This document shows positions 22,001 to 30,649 of a stretch of DNA of 35,651 nucleotides, one piece after another. Within the stretch, counting starts at the first letter, position 1, and each line of letters begins with the position of its first letter. Where the stretch lies: assembly GCA_017511405.1 (NCBI GenBank), contig JAFWKB010000050.1:1-35651 (forward strand). Direction: 5' to 3'. This stretch comes from Candidatus Saccharimonadota bacterium (GTDB lineage: Bacteria > Patescibacteriota > Saccharimonadia > Saccharimonadales > Saccharimonadaceae). A program made the position numbers and the translations under genes. The notes under the pieces are model-generated. The model was not told the DNA's origin, made no database searches, and was given only the letters and a program-made list of their open reading frames with translations.

Positions 22001-23467
22001 GTGCGTAGATTCATAATCTCTAAACTTTTTTTATACCGTTATCGTTTCGTAATCGGCTATATTTTACTTGGTCTCGCCTTCGCAAGTCTTGTTTGTTTAA
22101 TGCCTCTTTTTTCGCCAAACGGCCTCTCCGAAGCTGAAACTGAATCCGTCGTCACAAGTTATAATCTCCATTTTTCCTCAATTACCTCCGGAGATTTAGT
22201 TGACCTCCCTTATCATATCCTTCAAAAGCTCTCTATCCTCTTCTTCGGGATGAACCCTTATGCAATCCGGCTCCCGTCCATCTTAATCGGCCTCTTCCTC
22301 GGATTTCTTCTAATCCTTCTCTTAAACCGCTGGTTTAAGTCCAACGTCGCCCTTCTTGCCTCTGTTCTTACTGTCCTCTCGACGCCCTTCCTCTATCTAG
22401 CCGGCACCGGTACACCTCTCATCATGCTAGTCTTCTGGCCAACTCTCCTCCTCTGGCTCGGCTCTAAAATCCAAGGAGAAAAAACTACCAACCCAATTTT
22501 CTGTTATGTCTTCGCGTTTATTCTTCTCCTATCGATTTATACTCCCCATCTAATATACCTAGTCATTTTTATATTTATCTTCACCTTCACAAACCCCCAT
22601 CTCCGTTACACAATTAAATCCCTCCCTAAACTCCCGTTAATCATCATCGGAATCGTCTTCCTTGGCGGCCTCGGAATTTGGATTACAAACTTAGTCTCCT
22701 CAAAAACCGTAGCTATGTCCCTCTTCCTTGCGCGCGATTTTTCTTTTTCCTCTTTCTTTCACAATCTAAAAATCGGCTTTGCGCCTTTCTTTTCCTGGAT
22801 TTCTCCGCTCGAAGGAGTTTACCTCTCCCCAATGATTGGACTCCCAAGTTTCATCCTCGCGCTCGCTGGACTCTTCTCGACAACCAAAGGCTTCTTCGCT
22901 TCAAGAAACGCTATAGCCTCTTGTTTCATCGTCTTTTCCGTTATTCTCGCCGGCTTCGACCCAAACTCCGCCCTCTTGATTGTCCTTCCGTTTGCAATTT
23001 TAACCGCACATGGTCTTCGCTATCTTCTGGAAAAATGGTACGGTCTCTTCCCAGAAAACCCTTACGCAAGAATTTTCGCGATTTTCCCATTAGCCCTCCT
23101 TTTAGCTTTCATGACGCTTCCTTCGCTCAATCACTACGCTTACGGATATCGTTACACTCCCGCCGTCGCTAACGAATTCAGCAACGACCTTGAATTAGTC
23201 TCCGAGAATGTCGAAGAAAATAGTATCCTTGTTTTTAAAGAAAGCTCTATTTATTCTGAATTCTACAAAGTTTACGAAGACCGCACTCACAATCTTAAAG
23301 TCATTACAAAACCCGAAGAAATCCAAAAAGCCGAAAAATCCACAATTGTAACCTTAGGAAAAATCGATATCTCTCTCCCCGATAGTTTCAAACTCACCAA
23401 AATAGTCACCTCGTCAAAATCCGACAATTCTGATAGAATATACATATATAAATATATGATTAACTAG
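22001..23467 (+). CDS. GT-C fold membrane glycosyltransferase (PMT/ArnT-like)
   Basis: Polytopic membrane protein of 488 residues, probably transferring sugars from a polyprenyl-phosphate donor outside the membrane. The open frame extends upstream into dnaB, but the GTG at 22001 (MRRFIISKLFLYRYRF) follows a -10 box by 6 bases and gives a normal first membrane segment. The first loop has acidic residues (SEAETESVV), then LPYHILQKLSILFFGMNPYAIRLPSILIGL, the arrangement seen in GT39/ArnT-like enzymes (partner loop, then RLPS before the next helix). About ten hydrophobic segments follow, then a ~90-residue soluble C-terminus. The acceptor (protein, lipid or wall polymer) is unknown. ybaB follows 14 bases later. 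Confidence 0.82.
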   Translation: MRRFIISKLFLYRYRFVIGYILLGLAFASLVCLMPLFSPNGLSEAETESVVTSYNLHFSSITSGDLVDLPYHILQKLSILFFGMNPYAIRLPSILIGLFLGFLLILLLNRWFKSNVALLASVLTVLSTPFLYLAGTGTPLIMLVFWPTLLLWLGSKIQGEKTTNPIFCYVFAFILLLSIYTPHLIYLVIFIFIFTFTNPHLRYTIKSLPKLPLIIIGIVFLGGLGIWITNLVSSKTVAMSLFLARDFSFSSFFHNLKIGFAPFFSWISPLEGVYLSPMIGLPSFILALAGLFSTTKGFFASRNAIASCFIVFSVILAGFDPNSALLIVLPFAILTAHGLRYLLEKWYGLFPENPYARIFAIFPLALLLAFMTLPSLNHYAYGYRYTPAVANEFSNDLELVSENVEENSILVFKESSIYSEFYKVYEDRTHNLKVITKPEEIQKAEKSTIVTLGKIDISLPDSFKLTKIVTSSKSDNSDRIYIYKYMIN

Positions 23468-23481
23468 CTAGGAGAAAAATT

Positions 23482-23778
23482 ATGGGCCAGACAATGGACC
23501 AAATGAAAATGCTTAATCAGCTTCGCAAAGCGCAAAAAGACCTTAAAAATGAAATCGTAGAAGTTGAAGCTGGCGACGGAGCTGTCGTAGTCCAGATTAA
23601 CGGCGAACTCAAAATCAAAAAAGTCACTATCGACCCCGAAAGAGTCGATCTCGACGACATTCATGAACTTGAACGTTGGATCGAAAACTGCATGCGCGAC
23701 GGATATGCCAAAGCTCAAGAAATCGCCGCCGACAAAATGAAACCCCTTATGGGGCAACTTGGGAATCTCGGCCTTTAA
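23482..23778 (+). CDS. ybaB: YbaB/EbfC family nucleoid-associated protein
   Basis: Small dimeric DNA-binding protein found beside dnaX and recR in many bacteria. The 98 residues are usual. Features are MDQMKMLNQLRKAQKDLKNE (N-terminal helix), VEVEAGDGAVVVQINGELKIKKVTIDPE (central sheet) and the C-terminal helix with AADKMKPLMGQLGNL. GGAGAA lies just before the ATG. The dnaX-dnaB-GT-ybaB-recR order keeps the classic dnaX-ybaB-recR grouping with two insertions. Confidence 0.93.
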   Translation: MGQTMDQMKMLNQLRKAQKDLKNEIVEVEAGDGAVVVQINGELKIKKVTIDPERVDLDDIHELERWIENCMRDGYAKAQEIAADKMKPLMGQLGNLGL

Positions 23779-23783
23779 TCTAT

Positions 23784-24389
23784 ATGCTTCCTAAGGCTCT
23801 TCTTGATACGATTGACGCTCTTGGTCATCTTCCGGGCGTCGGTTCTCGCACAGCCGAACGTTATGCCTATTTTTTGTTTCGTTCTAACCCTCAAATTTCC
23901 GAAACCATCTCCGAAACCTTAAAGAATCTCCACTCTGGCGTAAAATCTTGCCCGAAAACCTTCGCCTTAATCGACGCAGACAAAGAAGTTTCCGAATTCT
24001 ACTCCGACCAAAGTCGCGACAAAACCTCAATACTCGTAGTTGAAGAACCTCTAGATATCTACGCAATTGAATCGACTAAACAATATACTGGAACCTATCA
24101 CGTACTTGGCGGCGCTGTTTCCCCTATAGACGGGATCACGCCAGACCAACTCCACATCAAAGAGCTCATTACTCGTATTCCCGACGACTCAGTAAAAGAG
24201 GTAATTATTGCAACTAACCCATCGGTGGAAGGGGAATCGACCGCTCTTCTCCTTCAAAAACTCCTTACCGAAAAATATCCCGAACTAAAAATCACTCGTC
24301 TTGCCCGCGGACTCCCACTCGGAGTAGATTTGTCTTACGCTGACCAAATTACTCTCTCAGCCGCATTATCAAACAGGACGTCTTTATAG
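23784..24389 (+). CDS. recR: Recombination protein RecR with degenerate zinc finger
   Basis: Partner of RecO/RecF in loading RecA at gaps. 201 residues from the ATG at 23784 (MLPKALLDTIDALGHLPGVGSR), 5 bases after ybaB. The N-terminal helix-hairpin-helix (LPGVGSRTAERYAYFLF) and the Toprim domain (ILVVEEPLDIYAIE, then YHVLGGAVSPIDGITPDQL) are intact. The middle should be a C4 zinc finger. Here only C56 (SCPKTF) remains: the second, third and fourth cysteine positions read Thr, Ser and Tyr (SEFYSDQSRD). The flanking SDxSRD motif is kept, so this is real divergence and not a frameshift. Confidence 0.93.
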   Translation: MLPKALLDTIDALGHLPGVGSRTAERYAYFLFRSNPQISETISETLKNLHSGVKSCPKTFALIDADKEVSEFYSDQSRDKTSILVVEEPLDIYAIESTKQYTGTYHVLGGAVSPIDGITPDQLHIKELITRIPDDSVKEVIIATNPSVEGESTALLLQKLLTEKYPELKITRLARGLPLGVDLSYADQITLSAALSNRTSL

Positions 24390-24391
24390 TG

Positions 24392-24397
24392 TATAAT
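24392..24397 (+). promoter_or_regulatory. -10 box of the hemolysin III gene, 6 bases before the ATG
   Basis: TATAAT preceded by GTG directly follows the recR stop; the ATG is at 24404. A leaderless transcript is predicted. Confidence 0.65.
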
Positions 24398-24403
24398 TAG
24401 TTT

Positions 24404-25045
24404 ATGTCTAAAATTTCCATCCCCAATTATTCTCTCGGTGAAGAAATTACCAATTCAATTTCGCACGGAATTGGGGCAGGATTGGCAATCGCCGCTCTCG
24501 TTCTCCTCGTTCTGAAAGCCAACACTCCAAACGCAAAAGTCGCCGTCTCTTTATACGGCGCAATCATGATTATCCTCTTCACGATTTCATGTATCTATCA
24601 CGCGCTCTCGCCAAAGCTAAAAGGAAAGAAAGTTCTTCGAGTTATCGACCACATTAACGTTGTACTCATGGTTGCTGGTACATATCTCCCGATTTGTCTT
24701 TCACTCTTCTATGGAACACTTGGGTGGGTAATCTTCGGACTAGTTTGGGGAGTAACACTCCCGGTTGTCGTTCTTAACGCCGTCAACGTCGATAAGTTCC
24801 AAGTTTTTTCCGCTATTCACAGCATCATTCTCGGTTGGGGCGCACTCCTTCTCATTAAACCTCTCCGCGAAGTCTGCCCAACGACCGGGATCTGGCTACT
24901 CATCGGAGGAGGGATTTGTTACACCATTGGTTCGATTCTTTACGGTATAGGAAGCCAAAAAAAATGGTTCCATTCCATCTTCCATTTTTTCGTTATTGCT
25001 GGCGCCATATTGCATTTCTTCTTCATCTACTTTTACTGCATCTAG
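24404..25045 (+). CDS. Hemolysin III/YqfA family membrane protein
   Basis: Seven-helix membrane protein of the PAQR-related hemolysin III family, 213 residues. The family's putative metal-ligand and signature motifs are all visible: EEITNSISHGIGAGLA, SCIYHAL, VIDHINVVLMVAGTYLPICL, the central VFSAIHS, and WFHSIFHFFVIAGAILHFFFIYFYC at the C-terminus. The biochemical role is unsettled in the family; the name does not imply haemolysis. It has a private -10 box 6 bases before the ATG. The -35-like element of rmuC overlaps its stop codon. Confidence 0.92.
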   Translation: MSKISIPNYSLGEEITNSISHGIGAGLAIAALVLLVLKANTPNAKVAVSLYGAIMIILFTISCIYHALSPKLKGKKVLRVIDHINVVLMVAGTYLPICLSLFYGTLGWVIFGLVWGVTLPVVVLNAVNVDKFQVFSAIHSIILGWGALLLIKPLREVCPTTGIWLLIGGGICYTIGSILYGIGSQKKWFHSIFHFFVIAGAILHFFFIYFYCI

Positions 25046-25070
25046 ACAAATATCATTTCTCTGTTATAAT
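25043..25070 (+). promoter_or_regulatory. Promoter of rmuC, -10 six bases before the ATG
   Basis: TAGACA (25043-25048, containing the upstream stop codon), a 16-base spacer and TATAAT (25065-25070) with an upstream TG. The ATG at 25077 leaves six bases and no Shine-Dalgarno. Confidence 0.7.
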
Positions 25071-25076
25071 CATAAT

Positions 25077-26216
25077 ATGAACGCGCTTATTCTTATTTTA
25101 CTAATAATAAATCTCCTCCTCTCCCTTACAATAATCTATAAAATCTTTTTCGCACCAACCACCTCAGCTGATTCCGAATTAAAACGCAACCTCGCTAAAA
25201 CCGAAGGTAAAATCGAACTCCTTACTCAAAAAATCGATTCTCTTGCCCCAACTCTTTCCGACGAATTCCGAAAAAATCGCAAAGAATTAAATGAAAACTT
25301 TGAGAAAATTCAATCCTCAAATGAGAAAAAACTCGAACAAATGCGTGAAACTGTCGACGAAAAGCTTCAAGCTTCCGTCGAAAAACGCTTCAATAACAGC
25401 TTCAAAACTATTTCCGAACAACTAACCCAAGTTTACCAAGGTCTCGGCGAGATGAAAAACCTCGCCACAGGAGTCGGTAACCTTAAAAAGGTTATGGAGG
25501 GGGTCAAAACTCGCGGCGTTTATGGCGAGGTTCAACTCGGAGCAATTATCGAAGATACTTTAAATCCGACTCAATACCTAACTAACACCTTAATCAAAAA
25601 GGGAAGCAAAGACCGTGTAGAATTCGCAATTAAGCTCCCCGGGAAAGGAAAATCCGAAATCCTTCTCCCAATCGACTCAAAATTCCCCATCGAGAATTAT
25701 CAACGTCTCCTCTCCGCCTACGAAGCGGGAGATAAACAAGAAATAGAAAAATATCGCAAAGAACTACGCAAAAACGTCCTTGACCAAGCCAAGAAAATTC
25801 AAGAAAAATATATTGAAGTTCCTAAAACCGCAAACTTCGCCATGATGTTTATCCCAACCGAAAGCCTCTATGCCGAAATCTTGCGCATTCCTGGCCTAGA
25901 CGAAGAGGTTCGCAAAAAATATAACATCTCCATATCTAGCCCCTCTACTCTCCCCGTCATGCTCGGCGGCCTTCTTATGGGCTACCGCAGCGTCGCTATA
26001 GAAAAACGCTCCGCCGAGGTCTGGAAAATTCTCGAAGGAGTTCGGGCCAACTTTGGCAAATTCAGCGATCTTCTCGAAGCCGTCGAGAAAAAACTTGGCG
26101 AAAGTGCAGACAAAATTGGCTCCGCCAAAAAACAAGCCGTTAAAATCCAAACCCAGATGGAAAACATCGCCCTTCCCGATTCCTCGTCGGAAATGCCGCC
26201 CGCGCTCAAAATTTAA
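25077..26216 (+). CDS. rmuC: DNA recombination protein RmuC
   Basis: RmuC-domain protein thought to be a membrane-tethered nuclease-like factor limiting DNA inversions. 379 residues from the ATG at 25077; a longer frame inside the previous gene is dismissed because of the promoter position. Residues 2-24 form one membrane anchor (NALILILLIINLLLSLTI). A long charged coiled coil (about 35-115) follows. Then comes the RmuC core: GVKTRGVYGEVQLGAIIEDTL, DRVEFAIKLPG, LLPIDSKFPIENYQRL, NFAMMFIPTESLYAEIL and ISISSPSTLPVMLGGLLMGYR. RmuC is common in CPR genomes and may compensate for reduced repair sets. Confidence 0.94.
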   Translation: MNALILILLIINLLLSLTIIYKIFFAPTTSADSELKRNLAKTEGKIELLTQKIDSLAPTLSDEFRKNRKELNENFEKIQSSNEKKLEQMRETVDEKLQASVEKRFNNSFKTISEQLTQVYQGLGEMKNLATGVGNLKKVMEGVKTRGVYGEVQLGAIIEDTLNPTQYLTNTLIKKGSKDRVEFAIKLPGKGKSEILLPIDSKFPIENYQRLLSAYEAGDKQEIEKYRKELRKNVLDQAKKIQEKYIEVPKTANFAMMFIPTESLYAEILRIPGLDEEVRKKYNISISSPSTLPVMLGGLLMGYRSVAIEKRSAEVWKILEGVRANFGKFSDLLEAVEKKLGESADKIGSAKKQAVKIQTQMENIALPDSSSEMPPALKI

Positions 26217-26224
26217 CGTTTTCA

Positions 26225-26233
26225 TGTTATAAT
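26225..26233 (+). promoter_or_regulatory. Extended -10 of the DHH gene, 6 bases before the ATG
   Basis: TGTTATAAT ends at 26233; the ATG is at 26240. The gap TAAGGT contains an AAGG, but it is too close to the ATG to act as a Shine-Dalgarno. Confidence 0.7.
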
Positions 26234-26239
26234 TAAGGT

Positions 26240-27253
26240 ATGTATAAGTCATTCGTTGATTTTTTGAAAGATAAACACAAAATCTGCATCATCCAAGCCG
26301 AAAACCCTGACGGAGACTCTCTCGGCTCCGCCATCGCCCTTGATTATTTAATTTCCTTAAACGCTAACAATTCCCCAGAAATCTCCCTCTACTGCCCAGT
26401 CGACATCCCCAAATATCTTCACTATTTCTCAGATTGGTCACGTGTAGAAAACGAATTTGATTGGCGCGCCGACGGTTATATCATTGTCGATACCGCCGCC
26501 GAAGTTTTGCTTTCCAAATTACTCGAAGATTCCGCCATCCAAAACAAGCTCAATACAACCCCGACTTTTGTCCTCGACCATCACGAAACTGAAGACAATT
26601 TACCTTTTCCTCACGAAAAAATCATCGAGCCATTACCCGCCTGCTGCGACCTAATTTACAAAATTATCGTCTCAGAAAACTTAAAACTCGACAGAGATAT
26701 TGCCAAAAACCTTATCTATGGCATATTATCAGATACGCTCGGCCTCACCTCTTCATCCTCCACTCCCGATACTTTTCGAGATATCGCCAACCTCCTCGAA
26801 AAAGGAAATCTCGATATCGCCACTCTCGAAGAAGCTCGTCGCGAATTTTCCAAAAAATCCCCTAGAATCCTCGATTATAAAGCCGATTTAATCAAAAAAA
26901 TCGATTATTCTCTCGACGGCATCCTTGCAACAGTTCATATCACTTGGGAAGAAATCCGCGAATTCTCCGACGAGTACAATCCAAACGTTCTCATCCTCGA
27001 AGAACTCCGCCTTACGGAGGGCGTAGAAGTTGCCGTAGCTGTAAAAACCTATCCTGACGGAAAAGTTACCGGAAAAATCCGCACCTCTAAGCCAATTGCC
27101 GACCAAATTGCCGGCTATTACGGCGGCGGCGGCCATCCTTTCGCAGCCGGATTTAGAACTTATGATATCTCTTACGAAGATATCATCCGCGACTTAGTAA
27201 AAATCACCCCTGAACTATTAAATTCTCTCGAAACAGAGGAAAACCATGCTTAA
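26240..27253 (+). CDS. DHH/DHHA1 phosphoesterase (NrnA-like)
   Basis: Manganese-dependent phosphoesterase, probably degrading nano-RNA or cyclic-dinucleotide products. 337 residues. The DHH domain shows NPDGDSLGSAIAL (metal Asp residues), IIVDTAAEV, and D113-H114-H115 in VLDHHETED. YGILSDTLGLTSSS is the fourth conserved motif. The DHHA1 domain carries IRTSKPIADQIAGYYGGGGHPFAAGF, the substrate-binding GGGH loop. The arrangement matches NrnA/bifunctional oligoribonuclease-PAP phosphatase. It overlaps cysS by 8 bases. Confidence 0.92.
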   Translation: MYKSFVDFLKDKHKICIIQAENPDGDSLGSAIALDYLISLNANNSPEISLYCPVDIPKYLHYFSDWSRVENEFDWRADGYIIVDTAAEVLLSKLLEDSAIQNKLNTTPTFVLDHHETEDNLPFPHEKIIEPLPACCDLIYKIIVSENLKLDRDIAKNLIYGILSDTLGLTSSSSTPDTFRDIANLLEKGNLDIATLEEARREFSKKSPRILDYKADLIKKIDYSLDGILATVHITWEEIREFSDEYNPNVLILEELRLTEGVEVAVAVKTYPDGKVTGKIRTSKPIADQIAGYYGGGGHPFAAGFRTYDISYEDIIRDLVKITPELLNSLETEENHA

Positions 27254-28625
27254 ACTCTATAACACCGCAACCAAAAAACTCGAAAGTTTTAAGCCTAAAA
27301 ACTCAGAAAAAGTCACGATTTACACCTGTGGCCCAACCGTCTATTCCGCCCCTCATATTGGCAATTTCGCCGCCTATATTTATTGGGACCTTCTTCTTCA
27401 GATTCTCAAGCTTAACGATTTAACCCCCTACCGCGTACTCAACCTAACCGATGTCGGCCATCTTACCTCCGACGGAGATAAGGGAGAAGATAAACTCGAA
27501 AAAGGCGCTCGCATCGAGGGAAAAACCGTCTGGGAAATCGCCGACCATTATATCTCACTTTTTAAATCCGATTTTCGAAAGCTCCGTCTTAACGAGCCTC
27601 AAAAATGGGCCCGTGCTACCGATTATATTGAAGAATCCAAAGAGCTCGTCCAAAAGCTCATAGATAACGATTTTGTCTATGAGACCTCAGACGGCTTATA
27701 CTTCGATACATCTAAATTCCCGGCCTACCCCGATTTCGCTCATCTAAATCTCGAAAATCAAAAAGCCGGTGCTCGCGTTAGTTTTTCTTCGGAAAAAAGA
27801 AATATTTCCGACTTTGCCGTCTGGAAATTCATCGCTCCTGAAGAAAAACATATTATGCGCTGGAATTTCCTTGGTCGTCCTGGCTACCCCGGCTGGCATC
27901 TCGAATGTTCAACCATCATCCATCAAGAACTCGGCGAGCCAATCGACATCCACACCGGCGGCATCGACCATATTCCTATCCACCATACCAACGAAATCGC
28001 CCAAACCTTTGGCGCTTTCCAAAAAAAACTTGCCGAGTTCTGGCTTCATTGTAACTTTCTTACCATTAATGGTGAGAAAATTTCAAAATCCCTCGGCAAT
28101 ATCATCACTCTAAAAGACCTTGAAGAAAAAGGTTTCTCTGTTTTTGATTTCAAACTCTGGCTTTATCAAGGACATTATCGCAGCGAAAGAAATTTCACCT
28201 GGGAAGATTTAGCCTCCGCAAAAATCCGTCGCAAAAATTGGCAAAATGCCTACATCCTCTCTTGCCAAAGAGGCAAAACTAGTCAAACCCCTTCCTTAGA
28301 ATCTAAGCTGCTTGAATATCTCAACGACGATCTAAACTCGCCCGCCGCCTTCGCATATATAGATTCTATCAAAGAAACCTTAACCTCCGAAGATTGGGAA
28401 TTAATCGACGAAATCTTTAAACTGAATTTAACCGAAATAAAAAACAATTCAAACTGGTCTTTTTCTGATTATGAATCTTTTGCTCGTCCTCTAATCAATA
28501 AACGCAACTTCGCCCGCGCTCAAAAGAATTACCAAACCGCCGATCAACTCCGAGAAGAATTATCTAAAAAGGGACTAACCCTCCTCGATACAAGCGAAGG
28601 AACTTTCTGGCAGCTCGAACCCTAG
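27246..28625 (+). CDS. cysS: Cysteinyl-tRNA synthetase
   Basis: Class I synthetase charging tRNA-Cys. 459 residues. The zinc-site C28 lies in YTCGPTVYSAPHIGN, whose PHIGN (36-40) is the HIGH motif. The other zinc ligands are in WHLECSTI and IHHTNEIAQ. KISKS at 278-282 is the KMSKS motif. The C-terminal DALR-type region ends with NFARAQKNYQTADQLREEL, followed by a short beta tail. GAGGA in the overlapping DHH gene supplies the ribosome site. There is no terminator before the next transcription unit. Confidence 0.97.
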   Translation: MLKLYNTATKKLESFKPKNSEKVTIYTCGPTVYSAPHIGNFAAYIYWDLLLQILKLNDLTPYRVLNLTDVGHLTSDGDKGEDKLEKGARIEGKTVWEIADHYISLFKSDFRKLRLNEPQKWARATDYIEESKELVQKLIDNDFVYETSDGLYFDTSKFPAYPDFAHLNLENQKAGARVSFSSEKRNISDFAVWKFIAPEEKHIMRWNFLGRPGYPGWHLECSTIIHQELGEPIDIHTGGIDHIPIHHTNEIAQTFGAFQKKLAEFWLHCNFLTINGEKISKSLGNIITLKDLEEKGFSVFDFKLWLYQGHYRSERNFTWEDLASAKIRRKNWQNAYILSCQRGKTSQTPSLESKLLEYLNDDLNSPAAFAYIDSIKETLTSEDWELIDEIFKLNLTEIKNNSNWSFSDYESFARPLINKRNFARAQKNYQTADQLREELSKKGLTLLDTSEGTFWQLEP

Positions 28626-28649
28626 TTTGCTTTTATCTCCTTTTCACGA

Positions 28650-28690
28650 TATAATTTCATAAACTTTTTGCACCTTAAAAGAAAGGAGGG
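28650..28690 (+). promoter_or_regulatory. Promoter and strong Shine-Dalgarno of the orphan gene at 28697
   Basis: TATAAT (28650-28655) with TTGCTT 17 bases upstream, a leader of about 35 bases, and AAGGAGGG (28683-28690) six bases before the ATG. Confidence 0.65.
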
Positions 28691-28696
28691 GAGAAA

Positions 28697-29314
28697 ATGT
28701 GTCGTTCATTTTTAACGTCTATACATGCCAGAATATACGCTGCAGCCATAAACCGGCGCTATCTTCGTCTAGAGCAAAACCCAGAATATAACCCATATTT
28801 ATATTATAGCCCAGACGCAAAAATATTCATTATAAGTAAATCATATCTATTTGAGCGTCTGGGGAAATACGCTGGCAAGCAATACAAATTGACCCGAAAA
28901 CACTTCTGGCTAAAATTACAGCACGATTTTATAGTCGCCAGTAAATGTGGTCTAATTAGTTGCTATACAATCCTAAAATTCCTTGAGGAATATTCTTGCG
29001 ACTTACCTAAAAAATACTCTATAGAATTTCAAGCTCAAATTCAACATTTTGCCAAGCTCTTCAATAATGCTATAAGAAAAACGACTAAATATTCATTCGC
29101 TAAATACGACGAGTGGCTTCAAGAAACCGCAAGCACGTTCGCATTAAATGAAAAGGCAATTATCGTCAACCTGCTCGGTTTACACGAAGGCATCATAAAT
29201 CAAAGACGACTTTCCGAAGAAATAGAACCGCTGCTCAAAGATAACGAAGAGTTAATTCGTTCGCTCGAAGAGTTTACCCGAATCATCTCTCAAATCATGA
29301 AAGAAAAAGAATAA
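28697..29314 (+). CDS. Protein of unknown function (orphan, own transcription unit)
   Basis: 205 residues; no family recognised. The N-terminus (MCRSFLTSIHARIYAAAINRR) is basic and amphipathic, followed by a Tyr-rich stretch (NPEYNPYLYYSPDAK). The rest is predicted mostly helical and charged, with a Lys-rich middle and an acidic C-terminal helix pair (LSEEIEPLLKDNEELIRSLEEF). There is no signal peptide or clear membrane segment. Codon use (more ATA, TTA and TAT) differs from neighbours such as cysS, which fits a recent acquisition or weak expression. It has its own promoter, a near-perfect Shine-Dalgarno and a terminator, so it is an independent unit inserted between cysS and tgt. Function unknown. 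Confidence 0.75.
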   Translation: MCRSFLTSIHARIYAAAINRRYLRLEQNPEYNPYLYYSPDAKIFIISKSYLFERLGKYAGKQYKLTRKHFWLKLQHDFIVASKCGLISCYTILKFLEEYSCDLPKKYSIEFQAQIQHFAKLFNNAIRKTTKYSFAKYDEWLQETASTFALNEKAIIVNLLGLHEGIINQRRLSEEIEPLLKDNEELIRSLEEFTRIISQIMKEKE

Positions 29315-29337
29315 TATTTCTCCCTTTTACTCAAATC

Positions 29338-29361
29338 ATGCCCCAAGAAGGGGCATTTTTA
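29338..29361 (+). terminator. Terminator of the orphan gene
   Basis: ATGCCCC (29338-29344), AAGAA loop, GGGGCAT, then TTTTT. It is similar in sequence to the terminators at 18391 and 32381. Confidence 0.88.
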
Positions 29362-29391
29362 CTGGCAAAAAGCATAATTTTATGTTATATT
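29362..29391 (+). promoter_or_regulatory. Promoter of tgt
   Basis: CTGGCA (29362-29367), 18 bases, TATATT (29386-29391) with an upstream TG. The -10 ends 10 bases before the ATG at 29402 and there is no Shine-Dalgarno, so the mRNA would be nearly leaderless. Confidence 0.55.
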
Positions 29392-29401
29392 AAAAAATAT
29401 A

Positions 29402-30628
29402 ATGAAAGAATCCGCAACATACAAATCACTCTCCTTTACCATTGATAAAACATTGAAAAGTGGTCTAGGAAGAATCGGATCAATCAAAACAGCTCACGAC
29501 GAAATTAAAACGCCCGCCTTCATGACCGTTGGAACAAAAGGCGAAGTTCGATTCGTCGATATGGATAGTCTTCATCAAATTGGAGCCGAAGCTATGCTTT
29601 CGAACGGCTATCACCTCAGAAAACTTGCGCCCGAAATCGCTAAACAAGGCGGACTTGCCAAGTACTCAGGTTGGAACGGTCCGACCTTAACCGATTCTGG
29701 CGGATTCCAAGTCATGTCGCTCGGTTCCGGACTCGGCAAAGTCGTCTCGATGGATAGAAAAATCAAACAAACCTCAGAAAAAAACCGTCTAGCCCACGTT
29801 TCCGACGAAGGAGTCGACTTCACCGACCCCTTCACGGGAGAGCAAGAATTCATCGGTCCCGAAGAATCAATGCAGATTCAAACCAACATCGGCGCCGACA
29901 TCCACATGGCTTTCGATGAGCTAACATCTCTCGCCGATAATTATGACTATAACGTTCAGGCCATGTTCCGCACAGAAATGTGGGCCGAACGCTCACTAAA
30001 AAAACACCAAGAAATCCGCGACTCACTCGGTTATCGTCAAAATCTCTATGGCGTTCTCCAGGGTGGACGCTGGGAAGACCTTCGTCGTCGCACTGCCAAA
30101 GTTCTCGGAACTATGGATTTTGACGGGTATGGTCTCGGCGGAGCTTTTTTAAAAGAACAACTCGGAGATATTTTGCGTTGGTGCAATGAAGAATTGCCTT
30201 TTGAAAAACCTAAGCATCTCCTCGGTCTCTCTCGACCCGACGACATCTTTATCGGTTTCGAAAACGGCGCCGACACCCTCGATTGTGTCGCCCCAACCCG
30301 CGAAGCCCGCCATGGCCGAATTTATACCCGTGACGGAGAAATCTACTTGAGAAAATTCAAAGATTGTCCCGAGCTCCTCGACGAAAATTGCGACTGTCCA
30401 ACCTGTCGTTCTGGTTGGACGAAAGGCCAACTACGCGCCCTCTGGAAATCACCAACTCTAGAAGAAAAAGCCCTCTACTATAAACTCTCCTCAATCCACA
30501 ATCTCCGTTTTACTATCCGCATCTTCGAAGAAATCCGCCAAAATGTCCTCAAAAATTCATACGAAGCCTACAAAACCGACTTTTTATCCCGATACTATAG
30601 TCAAAAAAAATCGTCTATGCTAAAATAG
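29402..30628 (+). CDS. tgt: tRNA-guanine transglycosylase (queuine-type)
   Basis: Exchanges guanine 34 of GUN-anticodon tRNAs for queuine or a precursor. 408 residues, longer than the usual ~375. D98 in LTDSGGFQV is the substrate-recognition/general acid Asp. NLYGVLQGG and YGLGGAFLKE line the pocket. D294 in TLDCVAPTREARHGR is the nucleophile. The zinc site is complete: C330, C332, C335 (CDCPTC) and H366. No queuosine biosynthesis gene is in the window, so the base is presumably scavenged (inference). The permease at 30650 follows after 21 bases; whether it is functionally linked is unknown. Confidence 0.95.
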   Translation: MKESATYKSLSFTIDKTLKSGLGRIGSIKTAHDEIKTPAFMTVGTKGEVRFVDMDSLHQIGAEAMLSNGYHLRKLAPEIAKQGGLAKYSGWNGPTLTDSGGFQVMSLGSGLGKVVSMDRKIKQTSEKNRLAHVSDEGVDFTDPFTGEQEFIGPEESMQIQTNIGADIHMAFDELTSLADNYDYNVQAMFRTEMWAERSLKKHQEIRDSLGYRQNLYGVLQGGRWEDLRRRTAKVLGTMDFDGYGLGGAFLKEQLGDILRWCNEELPFEKPKHLLGLSRPDDIFIGFENGADTLDCVAPTREARHGRIYTRDGEIYLRKFKDCPELLDENCDCPTCRSGWTKGQLRALWKSPTLEEKALYYKLSSIHNLRFTIRIFEEIRQNVLKNSYEAYKTDFLSRYYSQKKSSMLK

Positions 30629-30643
30629 AACCAATCAAAGGAG
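30618..30643 (+). promoter_or_regulatory. Promoter and Shine-Dalgarno of the AI-2E-family gene
   Basis: TGCTAAAAT (30618-30626) overlaps the tgt 3' end. AAAGGAG (30637-30643) lies six bases before the ATG at 30650. Confidence 0.55.
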
Positions 30644-30649
30644 ATTTTT

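Noticed and set aside
22678..23172. 164-codon plus-strand frame inside the glycosyltransferase gene
   Set aside because: Phe/Arg/Ser-rich out-of-frame reading of a membrane protein; no start signals.
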